Origin: Plantago ovata
Taxonomy: Eukaryota > Streptophyta > Magnoliopsida > Lamiales > Plantaginaceae
Direction: 5' to 3'
NCBI GenBank assembly: GCA_028274465.1
Contig: CM051456.1
Location: 63,102,753-63,166,752, forward strand
DNA length: 64,000 bases
Positions 55,389 to 64,000 of the stretch are shown piece after piece. The position numbers were made by a program, and so were the translations under genes. Every line of letters starts with the position of its first letter. Positions within the stretch are counted from its first letter, which is position 1. The notes beneath the pieces were generated by a model. That model was not told the origin of the DNA. It ran no database searches and was given only the letters and a program-made list of their open reading frames with translations.

Positions 55389-56710
55389 ATGACGTCCATG
55401 AGGGCTCGCATGACGCCCCAATTTTCGCAAGTTAAGAGAGGATCAGCTATATACCTGGAGGATGAGTTAACTGGGTATGAGGTGACAAGTTCCGGGGTAA
55501 GGAACATACCGAGGTTTGAGGAAGGAGTTGGGATGAATACATTGAGTTTTATTCGATCCTATGAGGAGGAAATAGCCCGAATTCCAGCTAAGGTGTTTAC
55601 AGAGGACCAAGTATGCAGGAAATTATTTTCTTTCGCCTTGGGATATGAGCCAAGGCTTTGGATGGCAAGGTTAGCACCAGGATCACTGAAGACTTGGGAC
55701 CAAGTAGTGGAGGAGTTCTTGGCGCGATTTATCCCTTACCAAGAGACAATGGCCTTGCGAGGAAGGATTGAACACTTCAAGCAAGGAGAAGATGAGCGGT
55801 TTTGTGACACCTATGATCGGTTTGAGAAGTATAAACAAGAGTGCCCCAATCACCGTTTCGACGATGGGGAGTTGATTTGGCATTTTGTTGGTGGGTTACG
55901 TGATGAGGTTAGGCTTAGAGTGGATGGGTTGTGCGGAGGATTGGAAGAATGTACGGTTGAAGAGGCAGAAAAGGTCTTCCGTAAGTACGCCAGAGGATCC
56001 GCGCAGTCTGAGAGACTAACACCAAGTCACATCGCCAGTGAGAGGCTAGACCGAGGTGGAACTGAAAGCTTATCTGAGGAGTTTGGAGAAGAAGATATTA
56101 GTGAGGAGGAAGAACTTGCAATTTCTACAGGAATTAAAGCCACTGAGAGTGTATTTAAAATCACACATGCAAGACAAGTTTAACAGAACCTTCGTATAGC
56201 ACAGGTTTTTGAGGTTGTAGCAGTAACCGAGCGACTAATGGAGGAAGTCAGTTTGTTAAAGTGTGAAAGGGTAGAAGAAATTCATGCACAAGAGTTCGGA
56301 GACCAAAACACAGGGGACGCCCCTCTGGACGTGAGGGGCGGTGCGCCCCCATAAGCAGAATGTCGGCGTGCCCCCTGCCACTCCCAGGCGCACCGCCGGG
56401 CGTCGGGGGCGGTCCGCCGCACAGTAGCAGAACGGAGGACCCCCACTGGCCACCCAAGGCGGACCGTCGGGCGTGGGGGGCGGTCCGCCCCACAGCTCCA
56501 GGGAGCTGGACGACCCTAGCTCCCTGATTTCACCCGTCGTCGACAATCTTCATGATGCGGAGCCCATCCCAGCGGTTACCACCGAGATCCCTGAGTTCGA
56601 GGAAGTAAACCTACTCCTCTGTAGTGGAAAGGTAACTAAAATCCGTAATTTTGTACGTCCTAAACATGTTAAATCTACTGTGACTAACAATGCAGGGAAC
56701 AAGCAAGGAG
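55389..56710 (+). pseudogene. A2 gag, type A (broken)
   Basis: The homologous start is ATG 55389 (MTSMRARMTPQFSQVKRGSA). The gag core is intact and close to A1 and A3. A TAA at 56181-56183 ends the first frame, which would otherwise continue QNLRIAQVFEVV. After LLKC, where A1/A3 have a 70-residue acidic hinge, A2 has a GC-rich array (56335-56491), another stop (TAA near 56353) and frame changes. Type A sequence resumes at EEVNLLLCSGKVTKIRNFVRP (about 56598). No zinc knuckle is seen. Confidence 0.8.
56335..56491 (+). repeat. GC hairpin array inside A2 gag hinge
   Basis: Perfect units GGGGCGGTGCGCCCC (56335-56349) and GGGGCGGTCCGCCCC (56477-56491), with related units CAGGCGCACCGCCGGG and GGGGGCGGTCCGCCGC between them. 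It is locally about 70% GC in a roughly 40% GC neighbourhood. It has the same stem as the LTR promoter units, with loops GTG and GTC. The sequence departs here from the hinge of A1/A3. Confidence 0.85.
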
Positions 56711-58168
56711 AATGAAGTTGGTGAAGGCTCAACCGACCCTCAAGTGCAAGACGATGCACCCCGCACATCTGAAGACGGCGACAATGATGGGGAAAAGGGG
56801 GACACACCAAATATCGAGGAGGGACTTCATAAGTCCCCCAACCCTTATGTGCCCCCGAAACCTCACATGCCATTTCCTGGTAGGATCAAGCCAGCCAAGA
56901 AAGATATACAGGAGTCACCGCTATTCAAGCGCCTCTCTAAAGTCGAAGTTAATGTTCCTCTATTGGAGCTCATCCAGAATGTTCCGGCCTATACGAAGTT
57001 CTTTCGAGAGGTGAAGAGCAACAAAAGGATTGCACCACGGGGAGATGCGACCGGGATGGAGACAATGAATTCTATAGCGGGGCTTCCCGCGAAGCAAAGA
57101 GACCCAGGGAGATTCATCATAGATGTTACCATGGGGAATGGACGGTCCACCAACGCTATGCTCGACTTAGGAGCTAGCATCAACCTGATGCCCTACTCAG
57201 TATACAAAGCCCTAGACCTTGGGGAAATGCAGCCAATCGAGATGGTTGTACAGATGGCAGACCAAAGCGTGAAACGTCCTGTGGGAATATTTGAGGATAT
57301 CCTCGTGAATGTAGACAAACTAATAATTCCTGCAGATTTTGTAGTGATGAAGTCAGCCGAGGAAGGAAAGAGCCATGTCCGCGAACACGTGGTGCTGCTG
57401 GACGACCATTCATGGCCACTACCAATACATGCCTTGAACTACAAGGCAAGAAAATCACCATGGAGGTAATGGGTGATAAAATTCAATTGGTAGGATGTAG
57501 TATAATCGATAAAGAAGTTATAGAAGAATTAAAGTTTATTGATTGCTATGATTCTGTGATTTCTGAATTTCACCATTGCCATGATAATATTGAACCTCTT
57601 GAAGAGGCACTAACCATGCAGGTAGATACGTGTTACATATCTGAGGAAGCAAGGGAACTAGTCGAGAGAATGGATAGCACACCCGAAATCCCATTCGGAG
57701 AAGAGGTGCTTGAACCCATAGAGGAAAAAGAGGGAGATAACCGACTTCCAGAAGAGCCTAGCCTAGAACTAAAACCCCTTCCTGGGCACCTTAAGTATGT
57801 TTACTTAGGGGAAAATGAGTAAAAGCCTGTAATAATCTCTTCACACCTATCTAGCATAGAAGAAGGTAGGCTAGTCCAAGTCCTGAAGGAAAATTCTGCA
57901 GCCCTAGGATTGGGAATTAGTGATATAAAGGGGATAAGCCCTACACGGTGTGTGCACAATATCACTCTAGAACAAGATGCCAAACCCGTTAGGCAACCTC
58001 AGCGTAGGATAAACCCAGCCATGCAAGAAGTAGTGAATAAGGAGGTGATTAAGTTGTTAGATGCCGATATGATCTACCCCATTCCTGATAGTAGGTGGGT
58101 GAGCCCCGTACATGTTGTACCTAAGAAGTCTGGGATTACAGTAGAGGAGAATGAAGAGGGAGAGCTAG
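56690..58168 (+). pseudogene. A2 protease and start of RT (broken)
   Basis: The frame from 56690 gives the linker and protease (DLGASINLMP, PVGIFEDILVNVDKLIIPADFVV). It shifts near 57400, where a base of the GGGAGACC seen in A1 is missing (HVVLL, then the other frame NTCLELQGKKITMEV). A TAA at 57820-57822 follows GENE. The frame then resumes as [22 protein letters not shown] into RT, which stops at the B2 LTR ([24 protein letters not shown]). RT catalytic parts are not in the window. Confidence 0.8.
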
Positions 58169-59378
58169 TGATGAACGCGTATTTTACACTTTCATTCGAG
58201 TCTTTTTCACCAATTTAGCTATCCTCTAGGTTAATTTAGCTTATACTTTAGTGCATTTTATTAGAATAGTGTCACGTTTCCCTTTTCTTTGCATATTTCA
58301 GGTTTTAGGTGAAAAACGTACTTTTGATGGGAAATTATGGTAAAGAGAATGAAGTTTTGGTGCTTCGGGGTCATCCATGGTGTATCTAGAAGTATCCGAA
58401 CGAGTTTTGAGGCCTAGGGGACGAGTTTCAAGGCTTAAAGGTCACTAGAAGGCAAAATTCGAGTCCAAGAAGGAAACAAAAGACAAAAAACTCACTATCA
58501 CCGACCTGGAGCTCCCAGGCGGTTCGCCCGGCACGTGGAGCGGTTCGCCCCGTGCCAGGAGGTTCGCCTGGGACCCCAGGTGGTTCGCCTGGTGCCTGTC
58601 GATTAGTTTATATATGTTCGCCTATTTTAGTCGTTTTTCATACCTTTTCACCTTATTTTGAGAGACAATTCTCCAGAGCTTGTTCTGGGAATTATTAGCA
58701 TAGAAGACTCTTTTTCTTATTGATTTGGAAGCTTAAGCATAGAGATTGGACATCTTTGATTCTCGATTCTTGCTTGTGAGTTAGCAATTCATCGGAGATT
58801 GACAACCTTCTTTGGTAACTTGTATCTCATGATTTTTCTGCTTTTATTTATTTCATTCAACATGTTTTCATTCAATCTTGCTTTGATTCTTGTTGATTGC
58901 AATTTATCTATGAGTAGCTAAATCTATCGTTGGTTATAGTATGTGATTTCTTAGCTAGGGTTCTTAATTATGCATGAGTGGCTTCGCGCGTTTAAGACTT
59001 GAGTTATTGTTTTATTTCTTTGATCTATCTAAGCCATCTATCTTCGTAGTGTTGAATTGAAAGGAACACATTGGACAATTCACGATCGTAGATTTCTATA
59101 CAAACTTCAAGTACTTCATGCATGATTATTACCCGTTGCTTTGAATGATCATACTATCACTAACTTCCATTATATTGATAAGAAAAATCTGTGCTTTGCT
59201 TGATTCCTGATTTATAGTTTAAGTTAAATTAGATAATGCTAGTTATAGTCCTTAGAGATCGACACTCGAGGTTATCTTACTTCCACACTACGTGCCTTGG
59301 TTTTCGTTGTAGTTGTGAGTTGCCTTTGGCTAAAAACAAATTTATTTGATTATTCGAGTCTGACAATCTCGTTCATAA
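58169..59378 (+). repeat. 5' LTR of B2
   Basis: 1210 bp from TGATGAACGCG to GTTCATAA (last C changed to A). U3 and U5 words (ACCAATTTAGCTATCC, TTTTAGGTGAAAA, CGAGTCTGACAATCTCG) match the A2 LTR rather than B1's. TATATATG near 58609. The PBS after it (TTGGCGTCGTTGTAGGGGA) has two changes. Confidence 0.85.
58512..58596. repeat. GC hairpin array, B2 LTR (four units)
   Basis: CCCAGGCGGTTCGCCCGG, GAGCGGTTCGCCCC, CCAGGAGGTTCGCCTGG and CCAGGTGGTTCGCCTGG in a row just upstream of TATA. The last two use CCAGG/CCTGG outer stems in place of GGGG/CCCC. Confidence 0.8.
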
Positions 59379-59540
59379 AATTGGCGTCGTTGTAGGGGAC
59401 TATACTCCTTTTTATTCTTTAGCTTATTATTTTCAGCATTCATTACCTAGAATTAGTGGTTTTAATTAGTTTTTCTCGATTTCTAACGGAACTGATTTTC
59501 GATTGTGAGTTACTCCTGTCATAGATATTCAGGTTTTGTG

Positions 59541-60901
59541 ATGGCTCGCCCACTTTTGAAATCATGGGTTCAACCCAACCGGGAAAGAATAAGAGGTCCA
59601 ACTATTGTTCTTTCTGCTGCAACTCGTGATTTGAAGATCAAGAATCACATGTTCCAACAGCTCCCTAGGTTCTATGGATTGGCTAGGGAGGATGTGATGG
59701 GATACTTGCGTGATATTGAGGATTTGATCAACAATCTTCCAAGACCTGGAACGGGGATAACGGATGATGAGCTGAGGATGAAGGTTTTCGCTATTGGGCT
59801 TGGCGATAAGGCCAAGGCATGGTTAGGCTCTCTGGAAGCCGGTTCTCTCGACACCTGGGATAAGGTGTTTTCTGCTTTTATGGAGAAATATTTTCCCCAT
59901 ACTTTGACTACCGCGCTGAAGGCGCAAATCACTGGTTTCAAGCAAGATTATGATGAGACCATCTACACCGCTCTCGAAAGGTTCAAGGACCTCAAGAACA
60001 AGTGCCCACACCATGGATTTGAGCTTTCTGATCTTGTCCAATACTTCTATAATGGTCTTACGTATGAGAGCCAACAGGTGGTGGATTTTCATTGCCGTGG
60101 TAATATCTGGGAGGAGACCGCTGAGGATGTGTGGGCGTGTTTCGAAAGGCTTGCTAAGGGATCTCAATTCAAGGATCCAAGAGCAATGGTTAGGAGGCGT
60201 GGACCTTAGGCTCCACCAAACAAGGAGATCCCAATGCATGGAGTGAGTGGGGATCGGCTTGAGTGCTTCGCCAATGAGATGAAGCAAGTCCTCAAGAGCT
60301 CAGTTGGAACAACTCTCTCTAATGAAGTTTGCCGGGTATGCAAGAACTATGGGCATGGGGCTCATATGTGTAGATCGGATATAGCAAATAGTGTTTACTG
60401 GGTAGACCGTAGTAATCGCAACTACGGAAATGACCATTGTGGAAATCCTGCCCCTAAGGCCGAAGCATCTCAATCCAAGTCTGCTACTCTCTTGGATAAT
60501 TTCCAGAAATTGGTAGATCACACCCAAGGTTTTCTTAAGCGTTATGAAGAAGATTCGGAGAAGACAAGGGCGAGACTTGATCAGTTGGAGACAAGCTCTA
60601 GGCTTGCTCATCAAAAGATGCAAGAGTTGATTGACCGTGGAACAAGTAGGGAGCAAGGAAGTTGCCTAGCAACACTAAGAAGTTGATGTCTATTACCCTG
60701 ATAGGGGATCTTCCTGTTGATATCACTATCAAGAAGGTTGCTAAGTGTGAGTGTTGCAAGGATGGAGAGCCCCCACTAGCCAAGGAAGAAGAGAAGGACC
60801 TTGATTTTAATGTTAGCGATGAGGAGCAAGAAGATCCCGAGCCAATTCCTTATAGTTTCGATGTTAAGGTTGGGATTGGTGAACTTGAAGATGTCCGTGC
60901 T
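59541..60901 (+). pseudogene. B2 gag and protease start, type B (broken)
   Basis: ATG 59541 (MARPLLKSWVQPNRERIRGP). The gag core is very similar to B1 but starts about 60 residues later, lacking B1's N-terminal PHTRSAG segment. A TAG at 60207-60209 interrupts it, then the same frame gives the CCHC knuckle CRVCKNYGHGAHMC and the helical segment. A 1-nt loss near 60660 moves to another frame that runs to FDVKVGIGELEDVRA, where the A3 LTR begins, just before the DTGS motif present in B1. Confidence 0.85.
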
Positions 60902-62194
60902 TGATGAATGTGTATTTTACACTTTCATTCGAGTCTTTTTCACCTATTTTAGCTATCCTCTATGTTAATTTAGCTATATTTTAGTGCATTTTATTAGAAT
61001 AGTGTCACATTTCCCTTTAGATTTTATTTTACAGGTTTTGGTTGAAATTCGAAGATTTCCGGGCAATTATATTGAAGTTGACAAGGAATTGGTGTTCCAG
61101 AAGCCTATTTGGAGTATCTGAATGTTTCCGGATAGGATTTGAAGTCTAGGGGCCGAATCTGGAGGTTAGAAGGCTACTAGAAGTCAGAAACCGAGTCCGA
61201 AAAGGTGAAGAAATCCAAAAACGCGTCGAAAATGCGGAATTCCGCGAAAAAACCGCCGGGCGAACCGTCACATATGTGGGGCGAACCGCCGGGTGTGTGG
61301 GGCGAACCGCCCCATAGTAATTCGAAGCCTATATATAGTTGCTCAGTTTTCTCCGAAAATCATATCTTTCCAGACCTACTTTCTCACCTCTCTCTGTAGT
61401 TTTAGGTAGGACTTCCCAGAGCCTGTTCTGGGGGTCCGTAGGTCAGGGGACTCTTTTTCATAGCAGTTTGGAGCTCGTAGGATCACAATCATCCGGAGAT
61501 TGACAACCTTCGGTAACTTTGTATCTTACAGTTTTATTCTACTTATTTTATTATATTCTTTCAACATGTTTTCTTCTATGATTTCTGTTGATTGCATGCC
61601 TATTATGAGTAGCTAAACTGATCATTGGTGGTAGTATGTGAATTCTTAGCGAAGGGAAGACAATCATGCTAATGGCTATATCGCGCATTATACTCCGTGT
61701 CATTGCTTTATTTCGTTGATCAGGCACAGCCTAAATTCTCGTATGTTGTATTAATTATTATGCACAATTGGACCCTCGTCGACCTATGCGCGAGTTTATC
61801 TTCGTAGTGTTGAATAATTACGGAACACATTAGGACAATAGTGATTGACTTGTCAGACCAATTATCTTCGTAGTGCTTAATAATTGTAACATGACACTAG
61901 ATTGATTCAAACACCTCTATGCAAGATCGAGGAATTTATGCATGATTATCGACCCGTTATGCTAAGAAGAATCATACTATCACCAATCTCCATTATTTGC
62001 TAGAAACCCCTTTTGCTATCTGTCTGCTGTTTTATATTCTCTTGTTAAATAGATAAAGCTAGTTATAGTCCTGAGAGAACGACACTCGAGTCATTCTACT
62101 GCTACACTACGGTTTTCGTTGTAGTTGTGGATTGCCTTTGGCTAAATACAAATATTATTTGCTGAATCCGGAACCGACAAATCCGCGTTCATCA
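60902..62194 (+). repeat. 5' LTR of A3
   Basis: 1293 bp, TGATGAATG...GTTCATCA. TATA 61330-61338. The U5 block AGGCACAGCCTAAA and GACCCTCGTCGACC match A1's 5' LTR. Confidence 0.95.
61254..61313. repeat. GC hairpin array, A3 LTR (three units)
   Basis: GGGCGAACCGTC, GGGGCGAACCGCC and GGGGCGAACCGCCCC (61299-61313), spaced by TGTG-rich linkers, 17 bp before TATA. Confidence 0.85.
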
Positions 62195-62197
62195 AAT

Positions 62198-62215
62198 TGG
62201 CGCCGCTGTCGGGGA
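62198..62215 (+). other. Primer binding site of A3, tRNA-Asp type
   Basis: TGGCGCCGCTGTCGGGGA, three bases after the LTR. The leader to gag (62216-62442) closely matches A1. Confidence 0.8.
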
Positions 62216-62442
62216 CTATACTCCTTTTTTCTGTTTAATTTGTTTATATTTTCAGCTTTCAATTCCTAATTCTATTAGTTTTAGTTTTCCTTTTTAATCT
62301 CTGATACTGCTCCCCTAGTCTGTTTCTAATTCTCCTTTCCTAGTCTTAGTAGTATTCGATATCTAGAAATATTCTCGATTTTCGAAATTTCTAACGAGGA
62401 TAATTTTTAGTTTTGAGTTACTCCTGATACAGATTTCCAGGT

Positions 62443-64000
62443 ATGACGACTTTAAAAGCCCGCTTGACACCGACGTTCTCGCAAGTCAGGAGGGGGTCAG
62501 CTATATACTTGGAAGAAGAGTTATCGGGGTACGAGGTAACAAGCACCATAGTGAGAAGGATACCAATGTTCGAAGAAGGAGAGGATATGAATCCAATAAG
62601 CTTCATCAGGTCCTATGAGGAGGAGATAGCCAAAGTTCCAGCAAAGGGATTCACCGAGGATCAATTATACAGGAAATTATTTCCTTTTGCTTTGGGATAT
62701 GAACCGAGGATATGGATAGCAAGGTTAGCACCAGGATCACTGAAGACCTGGAGCCAAGTAGTAGAGGAGTTCTTGGCACGTTTCATGCCTTACCATGAGA
62801 CGATTGCACTACGGAATCGGATCGAATACTTCAAGCAAGGAGAATACGAGCGGTTCTGCGACACCTATGAACGATTTGAGCTGTATAAACGTGAGTGCCC
62901 CCACCACCGTTTCGACGATGGGGAGCTGATTTGGTTTTTTGTTGGAGGACTACGAGATGAAGTCAGGCTTCAAATAGATGGGATATGTGGAGGTTTAGAA
63001 GAATGTACAGTTGAAGAGGCAGTGAAGGTCTTTCAAACGTACGCCAATGGATCCGCACAATCCGAGAAAATAATGTCGAATGAAGTCGCTAACATATACT
63101 CAAATCAAGACGAAACTGACGGGTTACACGAAGACTATTCTGAGGACGAAGACATCAGTGAAGAGGAGGAACATGCGTTTTACGCAGGGATTAAAGCCAT
63201 TGAGGGTGTCTTCGAGGTAGCACACGCAGGGCAAGCTGAGAACAATCTTCGCATCGAGAAGGCTTTTGAAGCGATCGAAGTAACTGAGCAACTTATCAAA
63301 GAACTTAGCCTACTGAAGTGTGGAAGGTGCGGTAAAGAAGTCGAGGATACCCCACAAGAAGTAGTGAGCAAACCACCTGAGGTGAGGAGCGAATCACCCC
63401 CCAACTCCGAGGAACCAGTTAATCCTAGTTCTGCCGATGAGACATCTGAAGCTGATTCCAAGGAACCTCCAGCTGTTGCTACTGAGGTGAATGAGCGCGA
63501 AGAGGTGAATCTACTGCTCCGAGGAGGCAAGATGACCAAAATTCCTAACTTTGTACGTCCTAAGCGGGTGGAATCTACTGAGATCGATAATAGAGGGCCA
63601 AGTACAGAACAAGAGGTTAGCGGAAGTTCCAAAGAACCTCAAGAAGTTCCGGAAAGGAATGATGAACCAAGACCATCTGTGATAGACATAGATGATGAAG
63701 AAGTCGAGGAAGGAACCAGTATGCCAGGAGGACTTCACAAATCTTCCAATCCATATGTGCCTCTGAAGCCACATGTGCCATACCCGAGTCGGATCAAACC
63801 AGCCAAGAAGGATATTCAAGATTCACCCCTATTCCAACGCCTGTCAAAAGTGGAAGTCAATGTGCCTCTCTTAGAATTAATCCAGAATATTCCAGCCTAT
63901 ATGAAATTCTTTCGTGAGATCAAGAACAAAAGGATTGCTTCAGGAAAGGAAGTGAATGGGGTTGAAACGGTCAACTCGATTGCCGGATTGCCCATGAAGA
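62443..64000 (+). CDS. A3 Gag(-Pol), type A, intact and open at right edge
   Basis: ATG 62443 (MTTLKARLTPTFSQVRRGSA) opens a frame of 519 codons with no stop to the window end. The start equals that of A1 and A2. The retrotransposon gag core spans about residues 60-210 (KLFPFALGYEPRIWIARL, FKQGEYERFCDTYERF, GGLRDEVRL). Then come an acidic stretch (EDEDISEEEE), a helical segment, C-x-x-C (KCGRCGK) without the rest of a zinc knuckle, a Pro/Glu-rich hinge, EEVNLLLRGGK, and the linker leading to protease (SIAGLPMK). By comparison with A1, protease, RT, RNase H and integrase should follow in the same frame. It is the only undamaged type A gag here and shows what A1 lost: Trp for TAG at 26364, and one base near 27355. 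Confidence 0.9.
   Translation, partial: MTTLKARLTPTFSQVRRGSAIYLEEELSGYEVTSTIVRRIPMFEEGEDMNPISFIRSYEEEIAKVPAKGFTEDQLYRKLFPFALGYEPRIWIARLAPGSLKTWSQVVEEFLARFMPYHETIALRNRIEYFKQGEYERFCDTYERFELYKRECPHHRFDDGELIWFFVGGLRDEVRLQIDGICGGLEECTVEEAVKVFQTYANGSAQSEKIMSNEVANIYSNQDETDGLHEDYSEDEDISEEEEHAFYAGIKAIEGVFEVAHAGQAENNLRIEKAFEAIEVTEQLIKELSLLKCGRCGKEVEDTPQEVVSKPPEVRSESPPNSEEPVNPSSADETSEADSKEPPAVATEVNEREEVNLLLRGGKMTKIPNFVRPKRVESTEIDNRGPSTEQEVSGSSKEPQEVPERNDEPRPSVIDIDDEEVEEGTSMPGGLHKSSNPYVPLKPHVPYPSRIKPAKKDIQDSPLFQRLSKVEVNVPLLELIQNIPAYMKFFREIKNKRIASGKEVNGVETVNSIAGLPMK

Larger units (their letters stand above)
51440..64000 (+). mobile_element. Athila-like element A2, nested and partial
   Basis: Starts with its 5' LTR (TGATGACAGTG at 51440), PBS at 55209, type A gag, protease and the start of RT. 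B2 (58169) interrupts it in RT, and A3 interrupts B2, so everything right of 58168 in this span is nested insertion. The 3' part lies outside the window. Its LTR belongs to a lineage ending TTCGAGTCTGACAATCTCGTTCATCA-like, shared with B2 and distinct from A1/A3/B1. Confidence 0.85.
58169..64000 (+). mobile_element. B2: Athila-like type B element, interrupted
   Basis: Inserted in A2 RT. It has a 5' LTR, degenerate PBS and type B gag reaching the start of protease, where A3 (60902) interrupts it. The 3' part is outside the window. GCTAG (58164-58168) would be its left target duplication. Whether it lacks RT like B1 cannot be seen. Confidence 0.8.
60902..64000 (+). mobile_element. Athila-like element A3, 5' part
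   Basis: Inserted in B2 at 60901/60902, with GTGCT (60897-60901) as its left target duplication. It has an LTR, PBS, leader and a type A gag frame intact to the right edge. It is the innermost and probably youngest of the A2-B2-A3 nest. Confidence 0.9.

Noticed and set aside
56248..56546. Gly/Pro-rich minus-strand frames across the GC array in A2
   Set aside because: Artefact of GC-rich repeats lacking stop codons.

Overview
This window is nuclear DNA of a flowering plant, most likely a dicot, and lies in a deeply nested block of transposable elements. The evidence is plant-type Ty3/Gypsy (Tekay/Del-like and Athila-like) and Ty1/Copia (one Sirevirus-like) LTR retrotransposons, plant L1-type LINEs, and small MULE-like and mariner-like DNA elements. 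I see no host gene, rRNA, functional tRNA or CRISPR array. Almost every long reading frame is gag, pol or a LINE ORF, and most are broken.

Layout. (1) 1-5889: the 5' half of a Tekay/Del-like element on the minus strand, with an intact gag-pol frame that runs off the left edge, its PBS and a 1.64 kb LTR. (2) 5890-35290: an old minus-strand LINE (LINE-A) split into three pieces: 5890-6308, 12792-16606 and 34319-~35290. It is split by the Tekay element, by a minus-strand Copia element (C1, 6309-12791, with a MULE-like foldback element in one LTR), and by a Sirevirus-like element (16607-24553) joined to an Athila-like element A1 (24554-34318, containing a 100-N gap). (3) 35290-40061: a GC-rich palindromic patch, then a 5'-truncated LINE-B that carries a solo Copia LTR with perfect CCCCA duplications. 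(4) 40062-48278: B1, complete with perfect GGGTG duplications. It has Athila-like LTRs but encodes only gag and protease. (5) 48284-51439: LINE-C, a mariner-like MITE with unrelated interior sequence, and decayed Athila pieces. (6) 51440-64000: Athila A2, whose 5' LTR holds two oppositely oriented solo LTRs (duplications CTTAG and ACATC). A2 is interrupted in RT by gag-protease element B2, which is interrupted by A3. A3 has an intact gag frame to the right edge.

How the parts fit together. The Athila-like copies carry two unrelated-looking gag/protease modules. Type A (A1, A2, A3) has no visible zinc knuckle and, where the sequence is long enough, continues into RT, RNase H and integrase. Type B (B1, B2) has a CCHC knuckle and, in the one complete copy, no RT or integrase. 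B1 shares LTRs, tRNA-Asp-type PBS, leader, 3' region and PPT with A1/A3, while B2's LTR resembles A2's. This looks like an autonomous/non-autonomous partnership kept in two LTR lineages. The LTR promoters also carry a GC hairpin (GGGGCG-loop-CGCCCC) of variable copy number, with apparent compensatory stem changes. The same motif occurs in the A2 gag hinge and in the B1 untranslated region.
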